Assembly: GCA_030159075.1 (NCBI GenBank)
Contig: BROG01000942.1
Location: 144,259 to 208,258, forward strand
DNA: 64,000 nucleotides
Origin: Atrina japonica
Taxonomy: Eukaryota; Mollusca; Bivalvia; Pterioida; Pinnidae
Reading direction: 5' to 3'
Shown: piece after piece, positions 49,345-58,714 of the stretch
Position numbering within the stretch: position 1 is the first letter of the stretch
How the letters are laid out: every line of letters begins with the position of its first letter
Program-made: the position numbers and the translations under genes
The notes under the pieces: model-generated
What the model was told of the DNA's origin: nothing
The model's database searches: none
What the model saw: only the letters and a program-made list of their open reading frames with translations

Positions 49345-52310
49345 TTTTAAAGTTGAATAAAAAAAAAATTAAATTCCTAATCAGTTTAAATATTCTAAAT
49401 AAGTTTTATAAACAAAAAAGGAGAGATGTCTTAAATTATCTTAAAGGTAAAGACTACTCTATTTACTGTCTTCAGGACACCCATTTTACTGAAAAAGAAA
49501 AAATTAATATTCGGGCATTATGGGGGTACAAAATATGTTTTAATATGCCCAGGTAAATCAAATTCACTAGGTGTAGCAATCCTCTTTAATAATAATTTTG
49601 ATTATAAGCTATAAGTAAAGAACATGATGAAATGGGAAACCTCCTGTTAATTGAATTCCAAATACATAATAAATATGATATATTATTGAATACCTAATGT
49701 GGACCCAACAAAGATAGTCCAGAATTTTCCAAAAATATTGAGAACATACTCAATAAAAAACCTATGACTTCACAATAAGATGTCGAGATTTTAATTTGGT
49801 ACAGGATCCAGATAAAAATTATTTTAATTATAGGGCTATAAATAATCCTCATGCCAGAAATACTGTAATAGATATAAAGACAAAATTTGATTTAGTGGAC
49901 CCTTGGTGGTTACAACATACAGACATGCAACAATACTCATGGTTAAGCAAAAATCCAATTAAAAACGACATACTGGTACTAAACTTTTTCATTGTTTCAT
50001 CCGATTTCATGAATATTACAAATTATACAAATAATAAACCTGGGAACAGGAGTGACCATTCTATTGTTGAAATAAGTTTAAAATTTTCAAATTTTGGAAA
50101 ACGAAGGGATTTTTTGAAATTTAATAACATTTTGTGAAAGGATAAAGAATATACAAAGATTGTAAAAAATGCTATTCAAGAACTTAAGTTACAATATGCT
50201 GTGTCTCCATACTTGCGGAATACTATAGAAAATATCATAAATGAAGAAATATGCTTTCAGATTGATGATCAACATTTTTTTTTAACAATTACTTCTATCT
50301 ATTCGTGAATATACAATTTCATATTCTTCCGCGAAAATGAAAGAAAAAATAAAAGATCTGTTGATTTAGAGATAAGAGCAAAAGTTAAGTGGCTTGGAGG
50401 GGGAGAGAAACCAACCAAATATTTCTGTGCATTACAAAAAAGAAATTTTGTAAACAAAACTAACTAAAGTAATGAATGAAAACAAACAACTTCTGGAAAA
50501 TCACACTGAAATATTACACGAAATCAAGAATTATTATACATCTTTTTCCTCATCGAAAGATAACTCCCTTGATAATGTAGATATTGAAAAAACTATTAAA
50601 CTAGTGAGATATACCAAAATTAGATACAGAAATGACAAAAACATTAGAGGGGGAGATAACTTACAATGAAGCATTAAGAGCATTACAAAAAATGAAAAAT
50701 AATAAAAGATGGCTATACTGTAGAATTCTTAAAATATTTTTTTAAGGATATTAGCATGTTTTTGATAAGATCAATTAACTGTGGATTTTAAAAAAAAGAA
50801 TTAAGAGAATATCTGAAAAACTGGAGACCAATCTCACTGCTAAATGTCTCTTATAAAATATTATCAATCTGTATAGCAAACAGACTAAAATCAGTTTTAC
50901 CCTATTTAATTCATCAGGATCCAGGTTAATTCACGATATACTTCATATATGAGTTATCAATAATTGATTTCGAAAAAGCATTGGATTCAATTTCCTGGTG
51001 ATATAATTGTAAGGTTTTAGAATACTTTAAATTTGGTCCAGAATTAAGGAAATGGATACACATTTTAAATACTAATGTGAATTTATGTGTTATACAAAAT
51101 GGATTTTTTTAGCTTCTTTAATATAGGGCATGGTTGTTGACAGAGAGATCCAGCATCCCCATATATCTTCAGCCTTTGTGTAGAGATTATGACAATATTG
51201 ATTAGGAAAAACAGACATCAAAGGTATAAATATACATAATAAAGAGTACTCAATGCTGCAAATGATACAACTATTTTCCTTGATGGAACACAGAAAAGTC
51301 TTAAATCCACCCTTGATCCTTTATATCAATTTGCAAAATTTTCAAGGTTAAAGCCAAATATTGACAAAATAAAAGCAGTTTGGATAGGATAAAAAATAAA
51401 TAGCAATGATATACTTTGCCCAGAATACAATTTAAAATGGAATAATGAACTTTTCAATATATTAGGAATTCAGTTCAATGTAAACTTAAATGAAACTGAT
51501 AAAATGAATTTTGAGGATAAAATTGATAAATTTAAAAAAGAATAAGTCAGTGGTCAAAAAGAAATATTACAACTATTGGAAAGATAACTGTTGTAAAAAC
51601 TTTATTACTGCCAAAGTTAACACGCCTTCCGTTCTTATATCTTTACAAAGACCAGATGACAATACTATAAATAAAGTTGACACAATGTTTTACAGATTTA
51701 TATGGTATAATACACAGGATAAAATAGCAAGGAAAGTACTCATACAGGACTATGAAAAGGTTGAATGTAGAATGATTCACACCAAGACATCAAAAGTTTA
51801 AAACTTACTTGGATAAAATTTTACATGTTGATAGTAATAATAATAGTATACTTCATTTCTAGATACAAATAACATAGATATTTAAAAATTAAATATATTG
51901 GGTGATAAATACATTTAAAAATGTGCCGCACACACTCGTTTATTCTGGAAAGAAGTACTTGATTATCTAGCCGAATCTTTAAAAATTACTTGGCAATGTC
52001 AAGTTTCAAACAGACTATTTAAATATTCCACTATGGATGAATTAATAATAAAAATTAAAAAAAAAAAAAAAAATTGGTGGAAATTCAGTGTACTATATAT
52101 CCTGGTTTGAAAAAGGTATACATACTGTAAAAGGCCTACTTGATAGTTTTGGAAGATTTTACACATACAAAACACTTAATGATATTTTCAATATTAACGT
52201 CAATGGAAATATTTAATAGGAGGTGGGCTATATTGGAAACTATATTTTCTTAACTCCATGATACTGCAGTTATGAGTGCTCTGAAAAAAAAAAAAACAAT
52301 GTAAAATGAT
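49345..52310 (+). pseudogene. Decayed L1/Tx1-like LINE (endonuclease and reverse transcriptase remnants)
   Basis: Fragments in order on the + strand: an apurinic-endonuclease start 'YSIYCLQDTHF' (about 49450-49490); 'KPGNRSDHSIVEI', the SDH catalytic end of that domain (about 50035-50075); 'KNWRPISLLNVSYKILS' (about 50817-50870), the opening motif of LINE reverse transcriptases; 'IIDFEKALDSISW' (about 50960-51000); 'CVIQNG' (about 51085); and a C-terminal 'TMFYRFIW' through 'ARKVLIQDYEKV' (51690-51770). Many stops and frameshifts lie between, and the catalytic YADD region is not recognisable. The order and motifs fit L1-like Tx1 elements common in aquatic animals. Long dead. Confidence 0.82.
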
Positions 52311-52632
52311 GCTTCCATCCATAGTAAGTAGTGATACTTTTGTAATATAAAATTGAAGGTACAAGTGACATTATTTGAAATGGTAATGCACAAATTATAT
52401 TATAATTATATGTATAATGGCAACGTGCAATGATAAAACTGAAACATTAGTATGAAAGGAGGATGTAAGTGTCGGTAAGTGTAAGTGTCTGTCTTGTCGT
52501 GTATTGTGTGTTATAAAACGGTACACAGAGTTTTAGTAAATCAAGTGCCTAATTATAATTTAAGTAACAAGCACATTATATATCAGGTGGTGATTCAAGA
52601 ACATCCCAACTTTAGCACCTCCGAGAGTCAAT
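52311..52632. other. Spacer between LINE relic and Polinton
   Basis: AT-rich sequence with short 'gtaagtgtcggtaagtgtaa' repetition. No feature identified. Confidence 0.5.
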
Positions 52633-52820
52633 AGTAGTATATGTGGGGCACGTCACGGCCCCCGGCGTACATGGATCATTTAAACCGTTATCTTTGTTAT
52701 ATCTCCGGGTATCGTAGTTATATATAGATGACTATATATAACTTATGCGGATATAGCTAGATAACTGTTTTTTCTGCATTAAATTTTTCCGGACACAGGT
52801 GTCCAATGGTATAGTGTAAA
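52633..52820 (+). repeat. Polinton left terminal inverted repeat
   Basis: Pairs with 63433-63623. Shared blocks include 'gtacatggatcatttaaacc', 'gttatctttgttatat', 'gataactgttttttctgcat' and 'ggtgtccaatggtatagtg'. Scattered substitutions and small indels separate the two copies (roughly 85-90% by eye), consistent with age. Confidence 0.95.
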
Positions 52821-52954
52821 AAAAACTTGAAAACGTGGGTGTTGTATTAGTGGGGGGACAATTTTCAATTGTACCGCTAGCCCCTCTTATTCCAGTGGTA
52901 TAAATGGTACCATAAAATTGAAATTTTCTTCAGACTTTAAATGAGTAAGTAGAA

Positions 52955-53559
52955 ATGGATCATTGCAGAGGAATTATTGTTGAGGACTTTGACGTAAATA
53001 GGATACTACTCGAAGAAGATGGAGGTGTCGTTACTATGTCCTATCGAACCTACGACAGTTGTTACGAAGTACTCGAAGAAGATGGAGGTGTCGTTACTAT
53101 GTCCTATCGAACCTACGACAGTTGTTGCGAGCCTCTTAGAATAATGACCCCCGTCTTAATAGGGAGAGGATTGGGTGCCGATATACTACAATTAGGTATT
53201 CATGCCAAGAAACAAGAAGGACTTGTGTGCGTTCTCAAACAGATTGACGAACTTCTTAGCAGTGAACATGAGGCTGATGGTCGTGTGGTAGGAAGTATTA
53301 AAATTTTACATCACAGCCCCAGTAAGAATTATTCTATTTTTCCCCAAGGGCGTCTAGAAAGAACTATATATATAAAGGCGTTAACAACTCCCGATTCCGT
53401 GGGAAGGAAAAAATTGTCTGGTTGAACCGTTATATGGTCGAATGCCGCTTTGTAAAGTTTGGTGTGTTTTAACATTTGAAAGGTTTTCTTTGGAGCGAGG
53501 AGGAGATTGGGTGCGTGGACCAATTTGATAAAGAACTTGACGAGGATGAAGAAAAATGA
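52955..53559 (+). pseudogene. Polinton gene: possible ssDNA-binding-like protein (copy A)
   Basis: Function unknown. The first 156 codons are open (52955-53425) and begin with 'IIVEDFDVNRILLEEDGG'. An exact-looking 63-bp in-frame duplication (53008-53070 and 53071-53133) repeats 21 residues including 'GGVVTMSYRTYDSC'. Then 'EPLRIMTPVLIGRGLG'. After about 53400 the likely frame shifts: 'CKVWCVLTFERFSL' reads in another frame, and an acidic tail 'DQFDKELDEDEEK' ends at 53559. The start resembles the gene at 56785 ('ENFDVN', 'PLVIRTP', 'GLW'). The general pattern recalls the DUF5871-type putative ssDNA-binding proteins of large DNA viruses; that link is tentative. Converges with the ATPase gene. 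Confidence 0.55.
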
Positions 53560-53682
53560 AATTACTTAAGGACGAATCGTGCGGAAGATGGATGTTTGAT
53601 TCCACTTGGTACAGTGTGTGGTGCATGTGATAAGAGAAAACAACGAAATCGTTATTATTATATAAAAAATATAAAAAAGTAC

Positions 53683-53710
53683 TAATTTATATTTACAAAA
53701 ATATAAATTA
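53683..53710. terminator. 12-bp stem, 4-nt loop hairpin between convergent genes
   Basis: 'taatttatattt' (53683-53694), loop 'acaa', 'aaatataaatta' (53699-53710): a perfect palindrome between copy A (+) and the ATPase (-). It overlaps the inferred ATPase stop. A role in 3'-end formation is inference. Confidence 0.5.
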
Positions 53711-54320
53711 TTCTATAAACTTATACCCCGTTGGTTGTTCCGTACACAAGACTACTTTAGAATGTTTGTGCTGTGACAGCAAGTCTTTTAGGGTTCGTCT
53801 GTCTTCCGTGACGACGTCGTTCTTGTCCAAACAACTTGTCTTTGGTATAGAAGAGCGCAACCCACTTGACCTGCGTGCGAAAATCTTTGGACGCGCTATT
53901 ATATCTTTGCGTTAATATCCACACGGATTGGTTGGCATGTCTCCCCGAAAACGCCAACATGGATAAGGCGTCCGCTTTCTTTTTGATCTGTCTCGTCGCC
54001 GAACAGTCGTCTATGATGTACAACGTGGACGTCCCTTTGTATTTGTCGTAAAAATATCGCAACATGTCCTGTAATTTCTCTTCTCCCGTTTTCGACACGG
54101 GATTGACGATGACGACGCGTTTGTCTTTCGGGTGTTTAACATCACCCCCAATCCATTTTCTCGATTTATAAGACTTGTTGAAATCGATCGAAGGGCATAA
54201 GATCACGATGTGCTCGAAGAAATCTTTGTATTCGGTTTCCAAGAGATCGAGGACAAACTCCGTCTTCCCGCAACCGGTGGCTCCCACGATCATGGCGGAA
54301 TGGGGTTGTTTAATGCACAT
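53708..54320 (-). pseudogene. Polinton DNA-packaging ATPase (A32/FtsK-like), one frameshift
   Basis: ATPase of the FtsK/HerA superfamily that pumps DNA into capsids in Polintons and relatives. Walker A 'VGATGCGKTE' is at residues 12-21 and Walker B 'TLYIIDDCSAT' at about 97-107; a conserved 'GRHANQSVWILTQRYN' follows (about 126-141). The open frame runs 54320-53757 (187 aa), but from about 53826 the expected C-terminus is in another frame, containing 'NDVVTEDRRTLKDLLS' and ending at 53708. So a single-base shift swaps the tail. Starts 22 nt after the MCP stop, same strand. The nucleotide-binding core is intact. Confidence 0.9.
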
Positions 54321-54342
54321 TTTTTAATGACTTTAAATTTTT

Positions 54343-55580
54343 TTAAGAGATGACCTCATGGAAACGGGTAGAGGCTTCGGGTTCTCTCTCGATTAGAACG
54401 GGAACGCCTTCGCTGATGTTTTGAAGCTTACGACCCGTGCCGTGGAGATTATTTTCCGGTGTCGTTCGTAAATCTATCCAGAGGGCGTAATGATCTTTGA
54501 GATATTCCCCCAGAGTCATTTTATACAGGTCGACTTCCTTGGTGACTAATTCTGTGGTGGGGTTGCGATTCAAGGAACCCGAGAAAAAACTTTTAATTTC
54601 GTCAAAATGGTGTTGAGGTTTCATCCCGGCGTTGAAGATTTGGCACGTCTCCCCCTCGATGGTTATTTCCACGTTGCTGATTCTCGGATTATAAAAAAGT
54701 TTCTGGATTCTTATTAGACCTATCCTTGAAGAGAAACAGAATACCCGCCATGGAACGGGCGGGGGTGTTGATTTGATAATTGAGGGTATCGTCCGATTTA
54801 CTCATCTTCTTTTTGCAAAATCGCATTATTTTGTTGAAGTAATAAACGTGGTTTTCCCCACATACTCTCTGTCTGATGCTGCGAGCCAGAGTGGGGTCTG
54901 TAATTTTTGTGAATTCCAAAGCGATTTTGGTGACCTTATATCCAACCTTTTTATCGGCATCGCTGGGGTCTGTCGAGACGACGTGTTCGGCATCGTTAAA
55001 CGTCAATATGTATTCTAATCTATCTTGTAATCCCGCTTGATAAAAGGCTTCGCTCGTTTCCAAGATTTCGAAATCCAAGGGAATGCAAAACCGATTGCCG
55101 TACGCCGCGGCAATTTCGTAGTATTCGCTACTGTTGCGAGGCATTGCATAGTTGATGGGTTTTGCCCTTACTTTATTGAGATCGTCACTCTGTATTCCCT
55201 GATAGACCATGTTTTGTCGTTTTAGTTTCCAAAGATCGTTATAGACAAAAAAATTATCGGCACTGTCGATGTTTTGAACGGTATTCCCCGAAAGCAGCAC
55301 TTCGATTTTCTTTGACGATGTTACGCCCCAAATTATTATAAACACCCGCCTTAGTGAGATCACCACCTTCTACAATGACTTCCATATCGAAGCATAGTCT
55401 CGCACTTCTGGGAACGATGACGTCGTCTTTGCTCAAATTGGGATAACGAACCGTCAACTCTTCGTTTTCCTTGATACTGGAGGGATTATGGGCAATGGTC
55501 ACTATTTGGCGTTCGCCCTTTATGCCGAAGGGTGTGCGCAATTTTCTATCGGGATCGAGAATGTGTCCGTAATTCATCAT
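54343..55580 (-). pseudogene. Polinton major capsid protein (double jelly-roll), two frameshifts
   Basis: The N-terminal piece (55580-about 55313) has 'LDPDRKLRTPFG', 'NEELTVRYPNLSKDDVIVP' and 'ARLCFDMEV', the standard Polinton MCP start. The middle piece (to about 54692) has 'VLLSGNTVQNIDSADNFF' and 'IPLDFEI'. The last piece has 'GMKPQHHF' and 'YALWIDLRTT'. A one-base loss near 55313 and a one-base gain in a T run near 54692 separate the pieces. The C-terminus ends 'RFHEVIS' at 54343, shorter than I expect of the family, so the tail may be lost too. Total about 410 codons. Capsid assembly is known for the family; this copy cannot make a full protein unless the shifts are sequencing errors. 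Confidence 0.9.
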
Positions 55581-55651
55581 CTTTTTAAAGTTTAAAACGA
55601 ATCGGAGAGATCGAACAGACGTTTCGTCGAGAGATCGAAACGCGGAAGAGC

Positions 55652-56101
55652 ATGCATAAAAAGTATAAACGAACGGTGAACACCACAGACGGCGTCGACG
55701 CGGCCCTCATCTCGGGAGGCATCGCCGTCGGTGGACTCGGATTTCTCCTTCCCATCGCGGGACTACCTCTCCAAATTATAGCCCTGGCCGCGGGTTCGCT
55801 GGGGTTGGCCCTGAAAGGGATAAGACGATTACTGCTGAAAAAATCGGAAAAACACCTCAAGATCACCAAACTCGCGGAGAGTAAACTTAATTCGATATCG
55901 GATCTGGTTAGTCGAGCGCTCGAGGACGGGAAGATCTCGGACGAAGAATTTGCCACCGTGTCCCACGAGTTGACCAAGTATCGCGAGATGAAAGACAAAC
56001 TCTATTCTACCCACAAGGTCCAAAAAAAGGAGTCGGACAAAGAGACGGAGGATTTACGCAAGCAACTCCTAGACCTCATAAACAAATCCGCTTCGCGATA
56101 A
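55652..56101 (+). CDS. Conserved Polinton membrane-hairpin protein, 149 aa
   Basis: Open from ATG to TAA. Residues 15-58 are two hydrophobic Gly/Ala-rich stretches with 'ALISGGIAVGGLGFLLPIAG' followed by 'IIALAAGSLGLALKG', likely a membrane hairpin. Residues 65-140 are a charged helix with 'AESKLNSISDLVSRALEDG' and 'ISDEEFATVSHEL'. I recall homologues in many animal Polintons; role unknown (virion membrane or scaffold are possibilities). Divergent from the MCP gene, 71 nt apart, so a shared promoter region is likely. Intact, in contrast to its large neighbours. Confidence 0.82.
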   Translation: MHKKYKRTVNTTDGVDAALISGGIAVGGLGFLLPIAGLPLQIIALAAGSLGLALKGIRRLLLKKSEKHLKITKLAESKLNSISDLVSRALEDGKISDEEFATVSHELTKYREMKDKLYSTHKVQKKESDKETEDLRKQLLDLINKSASR

Positions 56102-56106
56102 CTATA

Positions 56107-56138
56107 GATTTTTAAGACAAAACTATATTTTAAAAATC
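56107..56138. terminator. 8-bp stem hairpin between convergent genes
   Basis: 'gattttta' (56107-56114) and 'taaaaatc' (56131-56138) lie between the stops of the 149-aa gene (+) and the Cys-rich gene (-). Same position as the hairpin at 53683; function inferred. Confidence 0.35.
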
Positions 56139-56528
56139 GTTGGTTTTTTTTTTAGGACGTCCGCGTCTTCTCTCGGACCTTTTATGCGTTTTATGCCATT
56201 CGTCTGCGCGTTCTTTTCCGCCGCACGCATAACACGTTTCGTATTTAGTACTATTGGTCATCCATTTTTGACAAGAGGTGCAATATTTCAACGTATCGAT
56301 ACCGCGCTCTTTCACGTAGTTGTGATGAATGCTACAAAACAACGAGTTCGCGATGACCGGATGTTTACACGGGTATTTTCTACGCATGCGCGGCATTTGA
56401 CACGTTAGTTCGTCTTCGGGCCAATAAATTAATACTTGGTCGTTCAACTGTTGACACTGTTTGTCGTCATTCTTTAAAATCTGTTTTACTCCGCGTTCGT
56501 TAAACACGTTGTCCAGTAAAATATACAT
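56130..56528 (-). CDS. Polinton Cys-rich (zinc-binding) basic protein, 132 aa
   Basis: Open from ATG to TAG. Residues 43-102 hold eight or more Cys with His ('CQMPRMRRKYPCKHP', 'FCSIHH', 'YCTSCQKWM', 'ETCYACGG'), probably two zinc-binding units. The C-terminus (about 108-129) is very basic ('RRRGRPKKK'), with an AT-hook-like GRP core. A DNA-binding or regulatory role is plausible but not shown. Unrecognised at family level. Divergent from the 50-aa membrane gene. Confidence 0.72.
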   Translation of the reverse strand: MYILLDNVFNERGVKQILKNDDKQCQQLNDQVLIYWPEDELTCQMPRMRRKYPCKHPVIANSLFCSIHHNYVKERGIDTLKYCTSCQKWMTNSTKYETCYACGGKERADEWHKTHKRSERRRGRPKKKTNDF

Positions 56529-56582
56529 TTTTATTTATATATATATATATTTAAACATTTAACAATTTTTTTACATTAAGAA

Positions 56583-56735
56583 ATGAATCGTTTTACCGAG
56601 ATAGTATTGTTCGTGTTGTTGTCGTTTATCGTTTTATGGTTTTTGCTAATATTATCCACGATATTATATATTTTACGTTTAGAACGTTATCACAGAACGG
56701 AAAAATGGTTAAGAAAAATTTTACGGTCCTTTTGA
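56583..56735 (+). CDS. Small single-span membrane protein, 50 aa
   Basis: ATG at 56583 and TGA at 56733-56735. Residues 7-29 form one long hydrophobic helix ('IVLFVLLSFIVLWFLLILS'), followed by a basic tail ('RTEKWLRKILRSF'), so N-out/C-in topology is likely. Too short for similarity; supported by intact frame, clear membrane segment and snug position between genes. Confidence 0.55.
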   Translation: MNRFTEIVLFVLLSFIVLWFLLILSTILYILRLERYHRTEKWLRKILRSF

Positions 56736-56784
56736 AAAAAAATAAAATTGACTTAACTAAAATTTTTCGTTATAAAAAGAAAAC

Positions 56785-57441
56785 ATGGCATTTGTGACAA
56801 TTGAGAACTTTGACGTAAACAATTTAAGAATTGGAGCCCTTTATGTAGATAAGAAAGGCGCACGTTATCAAAGAGTTTACATCAACTATAAGTACCCGAA
56901 CGGTGTGAAACCGTTAGTTATACGCACCCCAAGACGGAGTCGTCCGGATTGTGGCAATATGAGGACGATTCTGATTATTCTATGAAATTTAAATGCGGAA
57001 AAGAATTCGTCGACATGTTGGAAAAAATTACGACGTTTTTAAGAACGGGAATAGAAAAACTCGCACAGGAATTGAAAAAAAAGGGTAGAAAATCCCCCAT
57101 TAATACCGAGGATATAACTATTGTCAAAAAAGATAAAAACGGTGACAATGTTACATACTCGAAAGTTAAAATGGACGGAAAAATAAGACCTTTTTTTTAT
57201 AGAAAGAGAACAGAAGACGACCCGAAAGATAAAAACCGATCCTCTCAATTACGCGAAAAAACGATGTTGGGCAATTGGATCTTTACATATAGACAATGTT
57301 TATATCGACAATAAAAAGCCAACTGTATCCTTGCAAAATGTTTTACACCAGGCAATCGTCGTCAAAACGCTTGATGTTTATCATCTACCGGATTTGTCCG
57401 AGTGTCAAGAAGACTTGGACTTAGATTCCGATAAAGAATAA
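56785..57441 (+). pseudogene. Polinton gene: possible ssDNA-binding-like protein (copy B), frameshifted
   Basis: Begins 'MAFVTIENFDVNNLRIGALY' and 'KPLVIRTP'; a one-C loss near 56925 moves the reading to the frame of 'LWQYEDDSDYSMKF' (to 57314). Another shift near 57240-57290 leads to 'IDNVYIDNKKPTVSLQNVLH' and an acidic end 'DLDLDSDKE' at 57441. The middle is Lys-rich. It shares its opening with the gene at 52955. The layout (short beta-rich N-domain, 'I.TP', acidic tail) would suit an ssDNA-binding protein for a protein-primed replicon, comparable with DUF5871; tentative. Confidence 0.55.
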
Positions 57442-57466
57442 AAATGTTTGATTTAGAATAAAAACG

Positions 57467-57495
57467 TATTTTGTAAAAATATTTTTTACAAAATA
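57467..57495. terminator. 13-bp stem, 3-nt loop hairpin after copy B gene
   Basis: 'tattttgtaaaaa' (57467-57479), loop 'tat', 'ttttttacaaaata' from 57482. A perfect stem in the 78-nt gap between two + strand genes. It resembles the hairpin at 53683 in design. Confidence 0.45.
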
Positions 57496-57519
57496 TAAAA
57501 AATTGTATCTATTAAAAAC

Positions 57520-58141
57520 ATGGATGTAGACGATATATTAGCGAACGATATACCCGGCAAAGATATATCTCCCAAAGACAGATTATCGGCCGTCGTCGGT
57601 TCCGGACGTGTGCGTCATTTTTTAGGAAAAGACGTGACGTCTTCCGAATTGGAAAAGATGAACGATAAGGAGGTCGTCTGTTAGACGCTCGACTCGGCAT
57701 GCGCATGACCAAATCGATAGCAAATTCTCTCATCTATCTGTATTCGCAAGGTCTTAAACATTTTTTCGATCTCAAAGACGACCCTAAAATGATCGAGGAA
57801 TTGAACGAAGACCCCTTCTTGGACAATGGCATCTGCGAAATGTGTTGTAGTTTATATTACAAATACGGATCGATATTAGCACCTCTCAGTATAGCCACCA
57901 TTTCAAGCCGTCACATTGTCGGATTTAAAAAATCTGACGTTATAGAAAAACACGATGAATCCGGAGGAATTAATAGGGAAGATGGAAATAAAGAAGAAGA
58001 ATCCAAAACGTCAGGAAGCGGGGAAGAAGGGTGCCAAACGTAATTCAACCCAAAGTAATTCCAGCTCCAGTAATTCAGCCCAAAGTAATTCCGGCCTCGG
58101 TAATTCAACCCCCCAAACCCAACGCCTATGAAATGTTATAA
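57520..58141 (+). pseudogene. Conserved Polinton protein of unknown function, frameshifted
   Basis: ATG at 57520 opens 'MDVDDILANDI' and runs to a stop at about 57675; the similarity continues in the next frame ('LGMRMTKSIANSLIYLYSQG' and 'YKYGSILAPLSIATISSRH'), so one base is lost or gained near 57675. The frame ends at 58043, but a different frame gives a Pro-rich tail with repeated 'VIQPKVIPA' ending at 58141, 26 nt before the next ATG; which tail is right is unclear. The core (about residues 55-150) matches my memory of a Polinton-conserved protein. Not an enzyme by eye. Confidence 0.6.
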
Positions 58142-58167
58142 ATAATTTTCTCTCTTATTAAAAAAGA

Positions 58168-58308
58168 ATGAGTGAAAAAGATTTGGTCAACACCGCGTAT
58201 CACGCAGCCGTCAATACGGGAATTGCCATCGGATACGCGCAACTCTCCAAGAAATTTTTAAAGATGCCGGTGCCTAAGATGGATTTAGATCCAAAGGACC
58301 TTTATTAA
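58168..58308 (+). CDS. Small conserved Polinton protein, 46 aa
   Basis: ATG at 58168, TAA at 58306-58308. Sequence includes 'TAYHAAVNTGIAIGYAQLSK' and a Pro/Lys tail 'MPVPKMDLDPKDLY'. One mildly amphipathic Ala/Gly helix. It ends one base before the next ATG, so the two are probably co-expressed. Role unknown. Confidence 0.62.
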   Translation: MSEKDLVNTAYHAAVNTGIAIGYAQLSKKFLKMPVPKMDLDPKDLY

Positions 58309-58309
58309 A

Positions 58310-58708
58310 ATGGCAACGATAGCGATGATGGTAGGTGGCGCATTGGTCAACGCCCTGGCGTTTTCTGGATCGCAATTTTTATTTTCGAATCACGACGAGC
58401 AAAAAAGACACGACGAAGCGATGGAAAAACTGACCAAGGCCAGAGACGAATGGAATCACAAACGTACGAAAAGATTAGATTTTTTAAACGAGAGATTGAA
58501 AAAAGAAGGACATGCATTATACACCTATAAAGAAGTGGATGCCGCCATGTCTCTATACTCGCAGATAATGGGAGAAGAGGAGATGTCTCCCGAACCGAAA
58601 TTGAGCGATTTTTATCAACCCTCCGAAGAGCAAAAAGATAAAGAAATCCTCTTCGTGTTGATCGGAACGGGATTAGTGTTTTACGGCGTAAAAAAATATG
58701 TCGTATAA
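58310..58708 (+). CDS. Polinton membrane protein, 132 aa
   Basis: Open from ATG to TAA. Residues 1-25 are hydrophobic ('MATIAMMVGGALVNALAFSG'); residues 28-70 are a charged coiled coil; residues 113-128 are a second hydrophobic span ('ILFVLIGTGLVFYGV') with a basic end. The two membrane segments separated by a charged helix suggest a small virion or membrane-remodelling protein. I recall similar proteins next to the integrase or capsid genes in other animal Polintons, without known function. Intact. Confidence 0.75.
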   Translation: MATIAMMVGGALVNALAFSGSQFLFSNHDEQKRHDEAMEKLTKARDEWNHKRTKRLDFLNERLKKEGHALYTYKEVDAAMSLYSQIMGEEEMSPEPKLSDFYQPSEEQKDKEILFVLIGTGLVFYGVKKYVV

Positions 58709-58714
58709 AGTAAA

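Noticed and set aside
54773..55225. Plus-strand frames of 62-81 codons
   Set aside because: Antisense to the major capsid gene; no independent support.
57911..58108. Minus-strand frame with Asn-Tyr repeats
   Set aside because: Antisense to the repeated Pro/Asn-rich tail of the gene at 57520.
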